Source: Paraspadella gotoi (lineage: Eukaryota; Chaetognatha). Taken from it: DNA of 64,000 nt. The position numbers were made by a program, and so were the translations under genes. This document shows, piece after piece, positions 1 through 52,021 of the stretch. The notes below the pieces were generated by a model. The model was not told the DNA's origin. It did no database searches and worked only from the letters and a program-made list of their open reading frames with translations. Every line of letters starts with the position of its first letter. Within the stretch, counting starts at the first letter, position 1. The stretch lies in contig CM119265.1 of the NCBI GenBank assembly GCA_051294375.1, forward strand, positions 21,106,555 through 21,170,554. The letters are read 5' to 3'.

Positions 1-1700
1 GAAAGCTATGAATAGAGATGGGAAGAGATGAAAAGAGATGACGGGGCGGAGACTCGTTGATGGAGACATAAAAAATGTAGAGTAGCGATAAACCACTTGT
101 TGTCAAATGCCCCGCAATCCGAGATGAGAAGACCGGCCATAACTTTCCTCGCTTTAGACGAGTCTCGCTTGACCCGGTGCCGGTCGTCGAGGTTGGTCAG
201 GTCGAGTGAGTTGGTCGGTCGGTCGGTCGGAGTGACGGTAAGTTAAGAATGCGTACGTTTAAAAGAGTTTAAAGAGTTAAAAAAGTTATTTAAATTAAAA
301 AAAAGTTATTTAAATTGACTGTCATTTCTTCGCCATCGGCTGCTCTTTTTAAATATCGATTGAAAAAATCTAATAAAAAATAACTACTATTATTTAAACA
401 AAAATCTCGCACAATTAGAGGACAAAATAGTTGGTTAGTGAGCAAATTCGTTAGTTGGCAAAGTTCGTTAGTTCGTTAGTCCATTTTTTGCGACGTGTCG
501 CTCTTCGTTCAACCCCCTCCCTCATCCTAACCGAACACCGTCCACAAATCGAGTTGAATCCAAATAATCCAAAAATCGTTGCTATCGCCGGCAAGAAGAA
601 ATGCGAAAATTCGCAAGCTTTCAAAATCTCCAGGCGACAAAAGAAATTATTCTCAAAGTGACGGAGAGCGACAACGTTAGTAAAATTAGACAGTCCGTTT
701 TAAAATATTGGAGGCCTTCGGACCCTCCGGAAACGTGTAAAAAAAATAATAAAAAAATTGAAAGGTCAATATTTATTTTAAAAAATATTTCTGCCCTACA
801 TTCGACAAACGTCATATATAGCGACGAAGAGAAAATTTTTTATAGCGCACTCTCGTCGATATGCAGGGGAAACCAGGTTTATCCTCTAACCCAATTTATT
901 TTTTTCATACGGATTAACGCTACGTCGACGTCGCTTCACGTGAAGCGAAGGGTCGAGTTTAACATCTACACGCGCAGATGTGGGACTTTACCCGGGGAAT
1001 ACCCACTTAATTACTTATAATTATCACTTAAATATACATATAAATATCACACACCCCACCCCACTTAAGTAGCGGTAGCGCACAGAAACGTGGGGACCGA
1101 ACAAAGCCGATGCACCATGTCACTATACTCTAGCTACGAGATAGTTTTCTGACGATTCTCTTGGCCTATATAAAACACAGGGTTTGTAATATCTATTGTA
1201 ATATATATAAGGTAAACAAATACAAAATAATATTTAAAGGGAAACGTTTCCTTCGGAGCCACGGCTAAAACTACCAAGATTTCGCGACAGAATCGACGAA
1301 GTACAATTGTTTACATTTTATAAAGAAAGAAAAGTGGTCATTTCTAAAACACTGGGCCGAGATTTCTTTGGGTTGCACCAGAGTATTCTGACAGTATTTT
1401 GATGCTAGTGCGGAGTACAATAAGTATTCCCCGATCTAATACTTAAGGGAGTGGTCTTTTCATACAATTGAAACATTCTTTGAAATATTTTCCACTTCAT
1501 TGATAGGGAAGCCAGGTACTCTGGGAGTGAATAAACGAGACTGTGAGAGAGTCTTGATTGAAAGCTTGCAGGGACCTGCTATGTCATTATCTTGTAAGAG
1601 TGATGGAGGCCTTAAACCACCAAAGCCTGTCCAAAGTCAGGGGCAAGATAGCTTATTTATTAAATGAATGGATAATTTTTATATTGGTTGTACCAATTTC
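1..1700. other. No gene recognised; AT-rich with TATA-like site
   Basis: Open stretches at 455-661 and 601-1020 overlap in different frames and match no family I know. A clean TATA-like motif (ctatataaaa, 1166-1175) sits in a block that could be a decayed LTR or an unrelated promoter, but no terminal repeats or reverse transcriptase motifs are visible. Nothing further can be supported. Confidence 0.4.
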
Positions 1701-2117
1701 ATTATACTATATTATTATGAATGTAATTGTTATATATATAATATATAGAATATTAAATGTATATTATATTTGTTATTATAAATTATTATTATTAAATATT
1801 ACATATTATGCTGAGACCAAAAAAACCTAACTATGCGAAATAATATTTCTCAAAGTTATATTACTTTAATTAATTTGTTTTATTCTAAAAATATCATTAT
1901 TTGAAGCGATATAAATCATAAATCTACAGCCGTCATAAATCCGTTAATTATCTCACGTGACCTCACCGGAGTTGAAATCGCATCGTCAATCGATCATTCG
2001 ATCTTCCTCTCTCTCTCTTTTCATCAGACTCATCTTAATATTCATCTTCATTTCCTCCCTTCCTTCTCATCTATGTACTTTTCTTTCCTTCCTTCTCTAC
2101 GTCTTCATTATTATTTC
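1701..2117 (+). repeat. Left arm of perfect 417-base inverted repeat
   Basis: This segment is the exact reverse complement of 2798-3214 as far as I can read. Both arms are 417 bases. Homology begins at attatactat (1701) and ends at the run before 2118. The inner side of the right arm starts directly at an N gap, which suggests a foldback read or scaffold join rather than a biological palindrome. Confidence 0.9.
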
Positions 2118-2371
2118 CTCCCTCCCCCCCCCTGCCCCCTCAGCGTCCCGCCAATTTCCCATCCCTACCTTCCTCGTCTTCCCATCAAAACCACATTTCC
2201 TTTTCCTCGGGAAATTCGCTGGAATAAATCTTTTTCCCCGACTCCATTTATTTTCTTCCCATCAATGAACCCTTCCTCCTTCGTCGTCGTCTTCCTCGTC
2301 CTCCTCCTCCTCCTCCTCCTCCTCGTTTTCCCTCTTTCCTCCTCATTACCTTTCCTCTTACGCTGCCTCGG

Positions 2372-2372
2372 C

Positions 2373-2454
<82 letters not shown>
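2372..2454. repeat. (CT)n microsatellite
   Basis: About 80 bases of uninterrupted CT dinucleotide, preceded by a CTC/TCC-rich pyrimidine tract. Confidence 0.95.
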
Positions 2455-2536
2455 GTGCGAGGCTCTCCGCGCAGAATAATGTTCTCATTAAGGCCGTCGG
2501 ACGTCGAGGTTTTTTAGAGGGTACGGGGGGGAGGTA

Positions 2537-2797
2537 NNNNNNNNNNNNNNNNNNNNNNNNNNNNNNNNNNNNNNNNNNNNNNNNNNNNNNNNNNNNNNNN
2601 NNNNNNNNNNNNNNNNNNNNNNNNNNNNNNNNNNNNNNNNNNNNNNNNNNNNNNNNNNNNNNNNNNNNNNNNNNNNNNNNNNNNNNNNNNNNNNNNNNNN
2701 NNNNNNNNNNNNNNNNNNNNNNNNNNNNNNNNNNNNNNNNNNNNNNNNNNNNNNNNNNNNNNNNNNNNNNNNNNNNNNNNNNNNNNNNNNNNNNNNN
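2537..2797. other. Assembly gap (261 N)
   Basis: Run of N between the two arms of the inverted repeat, adjoining a G-rich stretch. Confidence 0.99.
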
Positions 2798-3214
2798 GAA
2801 ATAATAATGAAGACGTAGAGAAGGAAGGAAAGAAAAGTACATAGATGAGAAGGAAGGGAGGAAATGAAGATGAATATTAAGATGAGTCTGATGAAAAGAG
2901 AGAGAGAGGAAGATCGAATGATCGATTGACGATGCGATTTCAACTCCGGTGAGGTCACGTGAGATAATTAACGGATTTATGACGGCTGTAGATTTATGAT
3001 TTATATCGCTTCAAATAATGATATTTTTAGAATAAAACAAATTAATTAAAGTAATATAACTTTGAGAAATATTATTTCGCATAGTTAGGTTTTTTTGGTC
3101 TCAGCATAATATGTAATATTTAATAATAATAATTTATAATAACAAATATAATATACATTTAATATTCTATATATTATATATATAACAATTACATTCATAA
3201 TAATATAGTATAAT
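2798..3214 (-). repeat. Right arm of perfect 417-base inverted repeat
   Basis: Reverse complement of 1701-2117. Homology stops at 3214, after which the sequence diverges. Equal arm length and no visible mismatch argue for a very recent or artefactual origin. Confidence 0.9.
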
Positions 3215-4057
3215 ATAATAGAATATGATATAATTGCACTGATGGTCGAAATAGAAAGTCAAGCAAAGTGTTTTGACCTGGAGACTTAAAAAATAATTTT
3301 CTTTGATAAAATTTTTTTTAACATTGCATTAGGATTTCAAAATATAAATCTTTAGGGGTTAATTAATTAAACTGAACAGTTTCTACTCAGAAGTAGACGT
3401 GCATTTGTTTCCATAGTTTTGCTCTCTCTCCGGAACGGCGCGCCGGTATTTGAAAGAAAAGAGAAACAAAAGAGCATTAAGAAGAATGGATTAAAGTTTA
3501 TTATGTATTACTATTAGATAGCAGGTATAAAATATAGACAAACTTACTTTTTTTTATAAAATATAAGAGATAAGAGATAAGAGATAAGAGATAAGAGATA
3601 AGAGATAGGAGATAAAAAAGATACTAAAGGTTCCAGCGGGATTCCTCCCGCACGGTAGTATCGTCGATACTAAGTACTTGGAACAATTATTAAATGAAAG
3701 AAAAATATATGTCTATCAACGCAGGAAATGGATACATGGATCTGATAGAGTTTTGGGTAAGTGTAAGTGTGTAAGTGCACCGGACAGTCACCTTAAAATT
3801 ATGGACATTATTATTATGTACAATAGAAAAATATAACGCTGTTCCTTTGTTATCTAATTGATTTAGTGTTTGCCCACGCGAGCTCGCTAATTGTCTGTTG
3901 TGGGAAAACCGAGTATTGGAGCAAACAAAAGTTGTTTTTGAAAATAAAATTCGCTTTTGCAAGGCTACCGCCAAAAATCAAATTTCTTTAGGAATGAATG
4001 ATTGTTATGAAAATATCAGGTTACGTACACCTTTATCTATACTTTTATTTTTATCTT

Positions 4058-4075
4058 TTTCTTTCTTTCTTTCTT

Positions 4076-4131
<56 letters not shown>

Positions 4132-4134
4132 TTT

Positions 4135-4221
<87 letters not shown>
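4058..4221. repeat. (CTTT)n microsatellite
   Basis: About 160 bases of CTTT tetranucleotide with one interruption near 4129-4135. Confidence 0.95.
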
Positions 4222-4507
4222 CTCATTTATCCTTTCCCTTGATTTTCTAATTTGTCAAGTTTTGAACTCTGAATCACGGATAATATCTGGACGGATAAAT
4301 AGATCATTAAAAATAAGAAACGTAATATCATCATAAGCAAAGAATTTCTTCAATGAAAATTCCATGTTGATCGTGAGTCCCCTAGGAAGGCGTCACAAAA
4401 CGCCTTGGAGACGTGAATGAACGAGCGCCAACCTTTTCACGCAAAAACGGAAGTTGCTTTGAGTTGCGTCTCTCGCCCGGGTATGTGCGCGCACCGCCAC
4501 GTAGGGA

Positions 4508-4526
4508 AGAGAGAGAGAGGAAGGAG

Positions 4527-4613
<87 letters not shown>
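4508..4613. repeat. (GA)n microsatellite
   Basis: GA dinucleotide array broken by scattered GG doublets. Confidence 0.95.
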
Positions 4614-4615
<2 letters not shown>

Positions 4616-5154
4616 GAACGAAAGTACCCTGAGAAAATGACCTGTGCGCTCGCGTAGTAGATAGCGCGAGCGCGCGGTTTCTTTGTTGCGTCCGGGAGAG
4701 CGCGATATTGCGAGAGTGCGAGAGTTCCGAGAGCGGGCGAGAGCGCGAGAGAGATTAATCCGCTTCGCGATACATAATAAATGCACGTGACCAGCATCGC
4801 GCGTGAAGTCGAAGCACAAAAACTGAAGACGACGTCGACGTCGACGACGACGACTATGACGACGACCAGAAAAGGAAAGAAAGATCGCGCTCGAAGGTAG
4901 ATCGACGGCGTCTCTTATATTCAAATCGCGAATCACAAATCCAACTGCAAAACTTTTTTTTTTCGCCGACAATATAATTTTTTTTTCTTTCGTCTTTCAA
5001 AATTTTAATAAATCCACTGAAAAGGTAAATTATAAGAGAAAAAATTGTTGTATTTTCAATTTTTTTAGAACAAGCTTTGTTATTAATGATTTGGCAACAA
5101 AAAAAAATGACGACGTTAATTAAAACGTTCAATTTTATCGACGCACCCAATTTC

Positions 5155-5263
5155 GCCGCCTTCACCGCCTTCGCCGCCTCCGCCGCCTCCGCCGCCTTCG
5201 CCGCCTCCGCCTCCGCCGCTCCTCCGCCGCCTCCGCCGCCTCCGCCCCCGCCTCCGCCGCCAT
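5155..5263. repeat. GCC/CTCCGC trinucleotide array
   Basis: Imperfect GCC/TCC trinucleotide repeat. It reads as poly-Ala then poly-Pro in one frame and poly-Gly/Ala on the other strand. No coding context supports translation. Confidence 0.9.
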
Positions 5264-5695
5264 CAAATTCGCAACTCGTCAATATTAATTAAGCTCCATC
5301 AAAAGAAAGAAAAAATCCGATGGCGAGTTTCAAGACTCGAACAAGCCAATTACAAATGGAATCAAAAGAAGACGACAAACTTTTGACGTCCAAGTTTTTC
5401 CGATAAATGTTTTTTTTCCTTTTTGTTTCGTTTCTTTGCTTTTCTTATGTTGAAAAGGGAGGGGGGAATCTTGGTCTAATAAAGGGGAGAGCGTTGATGG
5501 AGAATGAACATTCACTGTTCATTGAACAGCTGAGAAAAATCAAGTTAAAATGGTTAATTCGGTTTTAAATTTAGATTCATTATATTTTTAGATAAATTAA
5601 AAGATTATTTTTATTAGTTTTTTAGTTTGTTTAGTCAAAATATACGTAGATTTTTTTTTTTCAAATTAAATTAAAAAAAATATGCAACTGTTATG

Positions 5696-5771
5696 GGCTA
5701 GTTCCCGACTCGAACACGGGAAAGTCTGTCTGTTACACAGATGTGGTAACCACAACACCATAACACTTGCC
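5696..5771 (-). pseudogene. tRNA-Val(AAC)-like pseudogene
   Basis: On the minus strand the segment folds like a tRNA. A 7-base acceptor stem (ggcaagt with actagcc) has one mismatch. The anticodon arm has stem tctgt/acaga and loop gtaacag (anticodon AAC), and the T loop is gttcgag. The D-arm region ggtgttgtggttaccac resembles tRNA-Val. Three extra bases before the D arm and a T-stem mismatch suggest a decayed gene or a SINE head rather than a functional tRNA. Confidence 0.6.
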
Positions 5772-5778
5772 TTTTGAA

Positions 5779-6133
5779 CGCAATTTTGACATCCACATAC
5801 TAACGAATTGCTAACTATGTGAACTTGTGAAAAAGATATTGCCCGCTTTCGAACCAGGGACATCCTGCGTGTTAACTATAAAATCAGATAGTTGTAAATG
5901 AAACATTAATTGTCTGCCGCTCATTTCAAGGTGAAGATGCCTTATGATACTTGCTATTTTGAGAGCTTTTTGATATCCACATACTAAAGAATTGCTAATT
6001 CTGTGACCCTGTGAAAAAGATATTGCCCGCTTTCCAACCAGGTTTGACCAACAGATAGTTAATATTAGTTAGTATTAGTTATAAATGAAACATTAATTGT
6101 CTGCCGCTCATTTCAGGGTGAAGATTCCCAATG
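5779..6133. repeat. Two tandem units of about 170 bases
   Basis: 5779-5945 and 5956-6133 share long blocks, such as atccacatacta, gaaaaagatattgcccgctt and attaattgtctgccgctcat. The first unit also has a minus-strand ggttcgaaa T-loop-like motif, so the units may be related to the adjacent tRNA-like sequence. Confidence 0.8.
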
Positions 6134-7103
6134 ATTTCATAAGGCTTTAATACCAAAAAAAAAAAACAACAGACGTATGGGTCATGAAAAACGGACGGGT
6201 TGAAAGAGAGACGAAGCATAGCCTCGAATCCAATCGCCATCTAGAGTAAACAGATTTTTAAAGAAAAAAACAAAAGATTACCAGACAAAAGGCAAACAAA
6301 TGAAGCTCGCGGAAAAAAAGGAAAGGCGCATTATTTTCCAATTTCCAGTCTCGACTCTTGATTGCGAATCTCAGTCACAAGACTCACAAATCCTACGCCA
6401 CCATTTTTTCTTTTTCTTTTTACTCTTTATCCTTTTTTTTTTTTAAATCTAGAATTGGAAAGGAAATAGGAAATTGCGCGCCGAGGTTATTAGCATATCT
6501 GCCTGAAAATGGAAGAGTCAACCAGGAGAAGAAAAAAGATAAGGAAGGAAAGAAAAGGAAAAGGAGAAATAAAGGAAAAAGAAAATTTCCCGTCTCTCTT
6601 TTCTTTCACTATCGTGTTTCGTTAAAATTGTTTTCTCTTTTTTTTTTTCTTTTATCAAAGGCAAAAGAAAAGAAACTAAACCGGCGAATCGCTGGGGAGG
6701 AAAGAAACCACGGAAATAAAAACGATATAAATTTAAAAACAAAAAAGAAAAGAAAGAAGAAAAAGAGAGAGAGAGAGAAAAAAAAAGAAAAGTCACGCGC
6801 GCGCATGTTTTCTGCCGCGCGCCGCCTTCGTCGCTGCGATCGTCACGAAATCGCGCGACTCGGATTTTCGACCAAAGAACGAGACAGAGTCACGCGCGGA
6901 TTTTGAAGAACCGGACCGGATATATACATATTTATATATATTTACCAAAGAAAAAAAAAAGAGGGAGAGAGAGAGAGAGAGACGGAGAAAAAATAAATAA
7001 AAAGGAAAGAAAAACGTGGCTCCCTCTCTGTGTGCGTGTCTCTCTCTCAAACGGCCTTTCCTTGACTCCCGTCCCTCCGCTTTCAATCGCCGTCCCCGTC
7101 GTC
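6134..7103. other. Upstream region of the NDRG gene
   Basis: No coding exon recognised. A/G-rich low complexity to about 6790 is followed by a CpG-rich stretch (6797-6900) and a TATA-like AT run (about 6920-6945) 160-185 bases before the NDRG ATG. This could be the promoter. A 5' untranslated exon cannot be excluded. Confidence 0.4.
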
Positions 7104-16808
<9,705 letters not shown>

Positions 16809-18183
16809 GGCATCGCGCCAAATTTGCGAAGCCCTGTCCATAGGGGGTGGGCGCGACAGGGAGCGAGAAAATGAGTGGGATTTGAATTGCAAAACCGAGA
16901 GTGACCGAGTTACCAAAAGCCCGGGAGATTTTAATTTTGTTTGTTTTTTTTCCCTGACGAACCCAATTAGTTTTAACTCTATTAACATATAAAACACTAA
17001 GAGAGAATTAATGTTTAATTAATTTACTCGCGCACTGAAGATAAATTATATATTTGTTGCCTTTTAAAATCTCGCATTAATTTTGGTTTGAAATATTTAT
17101 AAAAAAAATGTATAGAGGGAGATGTGCATTCACTTGCGGAAGCTGAATTTGTTTTTTAGATGAACTTTATTTAAAAAAAACAAGCTTTTTCATTCGCTTT
17201 GTGGAAGATAGTTGGGTCTTGGTTTTCAAACTTATCTTAGCGATGAATAAGCTTTTTTTAGAAAAATGACGAAATGTCTCCCCAATATTATTTTTCGATA
17301 TTCGTTGAAATCTTGATTGTTGACCGTGAAAAAATTGGTAGCCTTGCAATTTTTTGGTGGTTTTCCTTCAGGTAAATCACGAAGTTTTGAATTATTACCC
17401 CAGGTTTTTACGTTTTCAAAAAAATATTATTCTCGTTTCATTTAATACATAAAGGACGACCGATTTTATTTTACAATGACGTCAAACAGATTAAGTGATA
17501 ACGACTTACAGAATTATTTACGAAATTTTTTCATCTTTTTGCAATTTTTTTCAAAGAAGCATATATTTACGTTTTATCAAACAAAAAATACGAGTACCTG
17601 TAAGCGTGTATGGAAGAGTATCGTTGCACGCGCAATAATTTAAATTATGAAGAATTTTTTTTTTTTTTGCCAACTGTGATGATTGTGCATAGAAACATCA
17701 TTTATTGGAGCGAATCGTGAATTTTTCCGACCCTTAACCTTTAACCCAATCAAAATAAAAGAATCGAATCCTAGAGATGAAATCACTCTGTTGTTAATAT
17801 TTCCAATGGTGCTGTTTCCATGTCGTGAAAAAAATTATGTATTAGTGATATATTGTGTTTGTTAGATGTTTTAAGTATTTTTCGGTTGTCTCTTGCAAGT
17901 CTTGCATAAGTGCGTAGCTTAATTACCTCTCCATTCCTCATTCATCCATTCCTTGCTTTTACAATTTACAGTCAATGTTTCCCAATGTTGTAGTTGTTTA
18001 CAAAAAGAATAAATTGTTTTCATTTTTTAACTCTAAAATGGATGTTGTTGATCGATTACTGTAACTAAGTCAGGAAATTTCGCTAAAAAGGTATTGTGTC
18101 GTCCATAGTATTATATTTTACAAATACTTTTACTGCTTATATTGAACGGTTCTGTCATTAACACTTATCAATAATTACTGTCT

Positions 18184-18437
18184 TATGGCAACAGCGCGGG
18201 TTGCCTGTGATGCCCATTGGGATGGGGCATCTCACTGTTGGCTTTGGGGGCTTCCGACCCTCAGTGACGCCTCCAGTCACTGGCGCGGTTACCCGAGGAC
18301 GGTCTCGCTTTGCCAACGCAGAGGGAAGTCATTAGGACTGTGGATGGAACACTACACCTGGGATGGTGTGTTCCCCTCTGAGCCAATGGATTTGGCTGAA
18401 GGATGGTGACATGAGGCGGTGTGAATATGCCGCCACA
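18184..18437 (+). repeat. Interspersed GC-rich repeat, copy 1
   Basis: Begins tatggcaacag and ends gccgccacag, about 254 bases. Related copies are at 19294-19556 (+) and 28187-28443 (-). A gatgccca/tggggcatc hairpin lies near the 5' end. No tRNA boxes, coding frame or terminal inverted repeats are evident. Confidence 0.85.
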
Positions 18438-18538
18438 GGATCCCCGGGCAAGACATCACTCAGGTTCCTCAAGCCTGAGAGGTGTCTGACAAGACTGTTA
18501 CCATAGTGGGAGAGAGAGAGAGAGAGCACGAGTTGAGG

Positions 18539-18635
18539 GGCATAGGCGTTTGTCGTAGAGTACCCCAGGGGCATAGGCGTTTGTCGTAGCGTACCCGAAG
18601 TTGGCAGGGCATAGGCGTTTGTCGTAGCGTACCCT
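18539..18635. repeat. Three-unit short tandem repeat
   Basis: The unit ggcataggcgtttgtcgtag starts at 18539, 18570 and 18608, each followed by gtaccc-type sequence. Spacings are 31 and 38 bases. Confidence 0.9.
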
Positions 18636-18788
18636 GAGAAAGTTGCGTGTTCGATAGTAGGCTCACACATAAGCGTAGTAAAATTTCTAATTTAACTTTA
18701 ATTAAAATTCCTAAACAGTGGGGAACGAACAACCATTATACTAATGACATTTATGTATAAAAATTTAGTAATAAATTTTTCAATTTAC

Positions 18789-19176
18789 GCAGTAGGCCAT
18801 AATTTATACTAGTACTAATTCCAATAAATGTTTAAAATTTCAAAACAGTTTTTCTAAGATTTTTTTGCAGATTTGGACTTCCTTCATAAAAAGTTGATAA
18901 AAAGAAAATATAACTCTTTTAAAAAATTCCTTCATTCTAAGTGGGTCAAAAATTAGAAAAAGCTATATTTTTAAGCTGAAAATTAACTTTTTATATATTA
19001 ATATAGTTTTTTGTAATTTTTAACTCCACTTAATGAAAGAATTTTAAAAAAATAATTTATATATTTCTTTATCAACTTTTGACGAGGAATCAAATCTGCA
19101 TGCAAATTAAGAAGCCTATTTTGAAATTTTTCGAATTTTATAAGGATAGTACTATATATAAAATATAGCCTACTGC
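18789..19176. repeat. AT-rich palindromic element, copy 1
   Basis: Ends are inverted (gcagtaggc at the left, gcctactgc at the right). The two halves are imperfect reverse complements, for example cagatttggacttccttcat against atgaggaatc-like sequence on the right. No coding capacity. It resembles a foldback or MITE-type element. Confidence 0.7.
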
Positions 19177-19293
19177 GAAATTAAAAACATAAAATATTTT
19201 TTTTACAAATTAATGTTCACTGATGGTATATTGTTCATAATTGACCTTTAGAATTTCGTACCGTAACTTTCACCTACGCCTTACTCACCACTT

Positions 19294-19556
19294 GTATGGG
19301 CAACAGCCGGTTGCCCTGTGATGCCCATCTGGATGGGGCATCTCACTGTTGCGTTTGGGGGCGTTCCGACCCTCAGTGACGCCCTCCAGTCCTAGCGCGG
19401 TTACCCTTTTCTAGGACGGTCTCGCTTGCAACGCAAGAGGAAGTCATTAGGACTGTGGATGGAACAACTACGCCTGGGATGGTGTGTTCCCCCTCTGAGC
19501 CAATGGATTTGGCTGAATGATGGTGGACGTGAGGCGGTGTGAATATACCGCCACAG
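19294..19556 (+). repeat. Interspersed GC-rich repeat, copy 2
   Basis: Same element as 18184-18437, with several small insertions and deletions. Confidence 0.85.
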
Positions 19557-20072
19557 TCTCTTCAATACGCCTTATTTTCGGTATAATTTATAAAAACTTC
19601 AGGTACATATAGAATAAAAAACAGGGCAAAGATTTAAACAAATAAAGGGGTTAAAATATCAGAACAATCCAGAGCTAAAGCGGATTTTATGAGAATAAAT
19701 TCCACAACAATATGCCGTTGTCGCTCTATTCCTAAAACATACGTGACCACATTTGGTAGAAGTCATACTCAGCGCTGAGCTATAAACGTCACCAAAAAAA
19801 AGGCTTTTAGCAATCAAACGAAAATTTTCTCCCAAGCTGCGCGGCACATAATAATCTGAGATAAGGAAAGGCTCGGAGGCACGTCGGAAGAAAAAAAAAG
19901 GAATATAAAAAGAAGTTTAGTTTCATCCGTTTCTCGCACTTCCTCTCTTTTTTTATGATTCGAATAATTTTTAACGTTTGTTGTCGATTCTTCTTTTTGC
20001 AAAGGTCGCGCTTAATCCGCTCTAACGGCGGAAGTCAACCTTTTAAAAAATCGTTTTTCCTATGAATTTTAT

Positions 20073-20073
<1 letters not shown>

Positions 20074-20113
<40 letters not shown>

Positions 20114-20156
20114 CAGAGAGAGAGATAGGAGAGACACAAAGAGAAACAGAGATAGA

Positions 20157-20213
<57 letters not shown>
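20074..20213. repeat. (GA)n microsatellite
   Basis: GA array, interrupted in its middle third (about 20104-20160). Confidence 0.95.
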
Positions 20214-20219
<6 letters not shown>

Positions 20220-20329
20220 CGGTCCCCTACCTATAACATATTAAATCACCAAGATAGTGATAAAGTCGTTCATTAATCCATTCATTCGTTCATCTCATTC
20301 ACCGATCCTTATCCTTTTTCTCGATTCAG

Positions 20330-50585
<30,256 letters not shown>

Positions 50586-50623
50586 ATACGAATGACTTGC
50601 ATGGCGCTCTTATTAATTGATCG

Positions 50624-51093
50624 NNNNNNNNNNNNNNNNNNNNNNNNNNNNNNNNNNNNNNNNNNNNNNNNNNNNNNNNNNNNNNNNNNNNNNNNNNNNN
50701 NNNNNNNNNNNNNNNNNNNNNNNNNNNNNNNNNNNNNNNNNNNNNNNNNNNNNNNNNNNNNNNNNNNNNNNNNNNNNNNNNNNNNNNNNNNNNNNNNNNN
50801 NNNNNNNNNNNNNNNNNNNNNNNNNNNNNNNNNNNNNNNNNNNNNNNNNNNNNNNNNNNNNNNNNNNNNNNNNNNNNNNNNNNNNNNNNNNNNNNNNNNN
50901 NNNNNNNNNNNNNNNNNNNNNNNNNNNNNNNNNNNNNNNNNNNNNNNNNNNNNNNNNNNNNNNNNNNNNNNNNNNNNNNNNNNNNNNNNNNNNNNNNNNN
51001 NNNNNNNNNNNNNNNNNNNNNNNNNNNNNNNNNNNNNNNNNNNNNNNNNNNNNNNNNNNNNNNNNNNNNNNNNNNNNNNNNNNNNNNNNNNNN
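50624..51093. other. Assembly gap (470 N)
   Basis: Equivalent to about 55809-56940 in copy B, so the true length there is nearer 1.1 kb. Confidence 0.97.
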
Positions 51094-51379
51094 ACGAGTG
51101 AGTCGAATTAAAAGGATAGTTATTAGTTAAGGTCTTCAATCTTTGACGGCGCTTTTTTTTCTTTTCTATTCTTTCCTTCAGTTTCTATGATAAAAAATTT
51201 ATTTACAAGTACCCTCTCTTTCTCGCTTCCTCTCTTTCTTCTTCTTTCACTCTCTGATTCTCTCTCTTTCTTTGTCATTTTTCATTTAATCTTCTTCCTC
51301 CATTCCTCTCTTAGAATTTTTACTTTTATAAGTTCCTGTTTTATCTCTCTTTCGCTCTAATAGTTTCTTTTTCTTTTTT

Positions 51380-51566
51380 NNNNNNNNNNNNNNNNNNNNN
51401 NNNNNNNNNNNNNNNNNNNNNNNNNNNNNNNNNNNNNNNNNNNNNNNNNNNNNNNNNNNNNNNNNNNNNNNNNNNNNNNNNNNNNNNNNNNNNNNNNNNN
51501 NNNNNNNNNNNNNNNNNNNNNNNNNNNNNNNNNNNNNNNNNNNNNNNNNNNNNNNNNNNNNNNNNN
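51380..51566. other. Assembly gap (187 N)
   Basis: Equivalent to about 57240-57391 in copy B, which is a CT array plus the 3' end of a candidate coding exon. Confidence 0.97.
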
Positions 51567-51751
51567 GCCAACCCGGGAAACGCCATGGCGTCGCAGACTT
51601 TTCTCGCCAGAGGACGCGAGTCGTAGTAATCGCGCGGGTAGCGGCGCTTGAAGCGGCGTTTGGCGGCGGAGGCGACGGCCGCTGGGGTGCGTTGGCGTCG
51701 GAGGGCGCTGGCGTCGGCGAATGTCGACTCTGGGATGCGAGAGGGGGGCAT
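51567..51751 (-). CDS. Unrecognised small protein exon, 3' end in gap
   Basis: A minus-strand open frame starts MPPSRIPESTFADAS, continues with a basic region (KRRFKRRYPRDYYDSR) and runs into the gap at AMAFPG. The second copy supplies the end: LASLVTGSAIVIYGTR, a hydrophobic segment, then a stop or a phase 2 GT donor. The region is GC-rich in AT-rich surroundings. I do not recognise the family. It lies tail to tail with MAN2A. Confidence 0.45.
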
Positions 51752-52021
51752 GGCGGGCGAGGGCGGGCGAAGGTTTGGCGGGAGATTCGAAAACGGAATC
51801 GGAGGCGGGAAAAAAAGTGGGCGGAGTTCTCGAAAAGCGGTCGATGACCGCGGGCGGTCCGGATAACAATCGACGCCTCGATTCGTCACAAGTAAATTAT
51901 TTTCTAAAATTTACGTTTTTCCCTTTGACCTTTTTCAATTAAACGTCCGTCTTTGTCATTTCGTTTCCCAGGTTCTCGACGCTAATTTAGTAATTATATT
52001 TTAAATAGAACAAAAAAAAAA

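Larger units (their letters stand above)
3215..5695. other. No gene recognised; microsatellite-rich stretch
   Basis: Holds a 7-base array (AGATAAG unit, about 3560-3612), a long (CTTT)n array, a (GA)n array and a GCC/CTC-rich block. Long open frames here encode only simple repeats (Leu/Phe/Ser, Arg/Glu, Ala/Pro). No splice-consistent coding exon was found. Confidence 0.5.
16809..20329. other. NDRG 3' region and interval to first visible MAN2A exon
   Basis: AATAAA-like motifs occur at several points after the NDRG stop (for example near 17755 and 18008), and the true polyadenylation site is not clear. The rest holds two copies of a GC-rich interspersed repeat, a short tandem, a palindromic element and a GA array. 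The first MAN2A exon, which should encode a cytoplasmic tail and one membrane anchor, was looked for here and not found. Confidence 0.5.

Noticed and set aside
601-1020. Open frame as a retroelement gag gene
   Set aside because: No zinc knuckle, protease or reverse transcriptase motif and no paired LTRs in the window.
4058-4336. Overlapping open frames of more than 100 codons over the CTTT array
   Set aside because: They encode only Leu/Phe/Ser periodic sequence dictated by the microsatellite, with no splice or homology support.
5077-5292. 71-codon frame with Ala and Pro runs
   Set aside because: It is produced by a GCC/CTC trinucleotide array; no conserved flank and no splice-consistent partner exon.
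18539-18635. CRISPR-like repeat-spacer pattern
   Set aside because: Only three units in animal DNA, with unequal and partly repetitive spacers and no cas genes.
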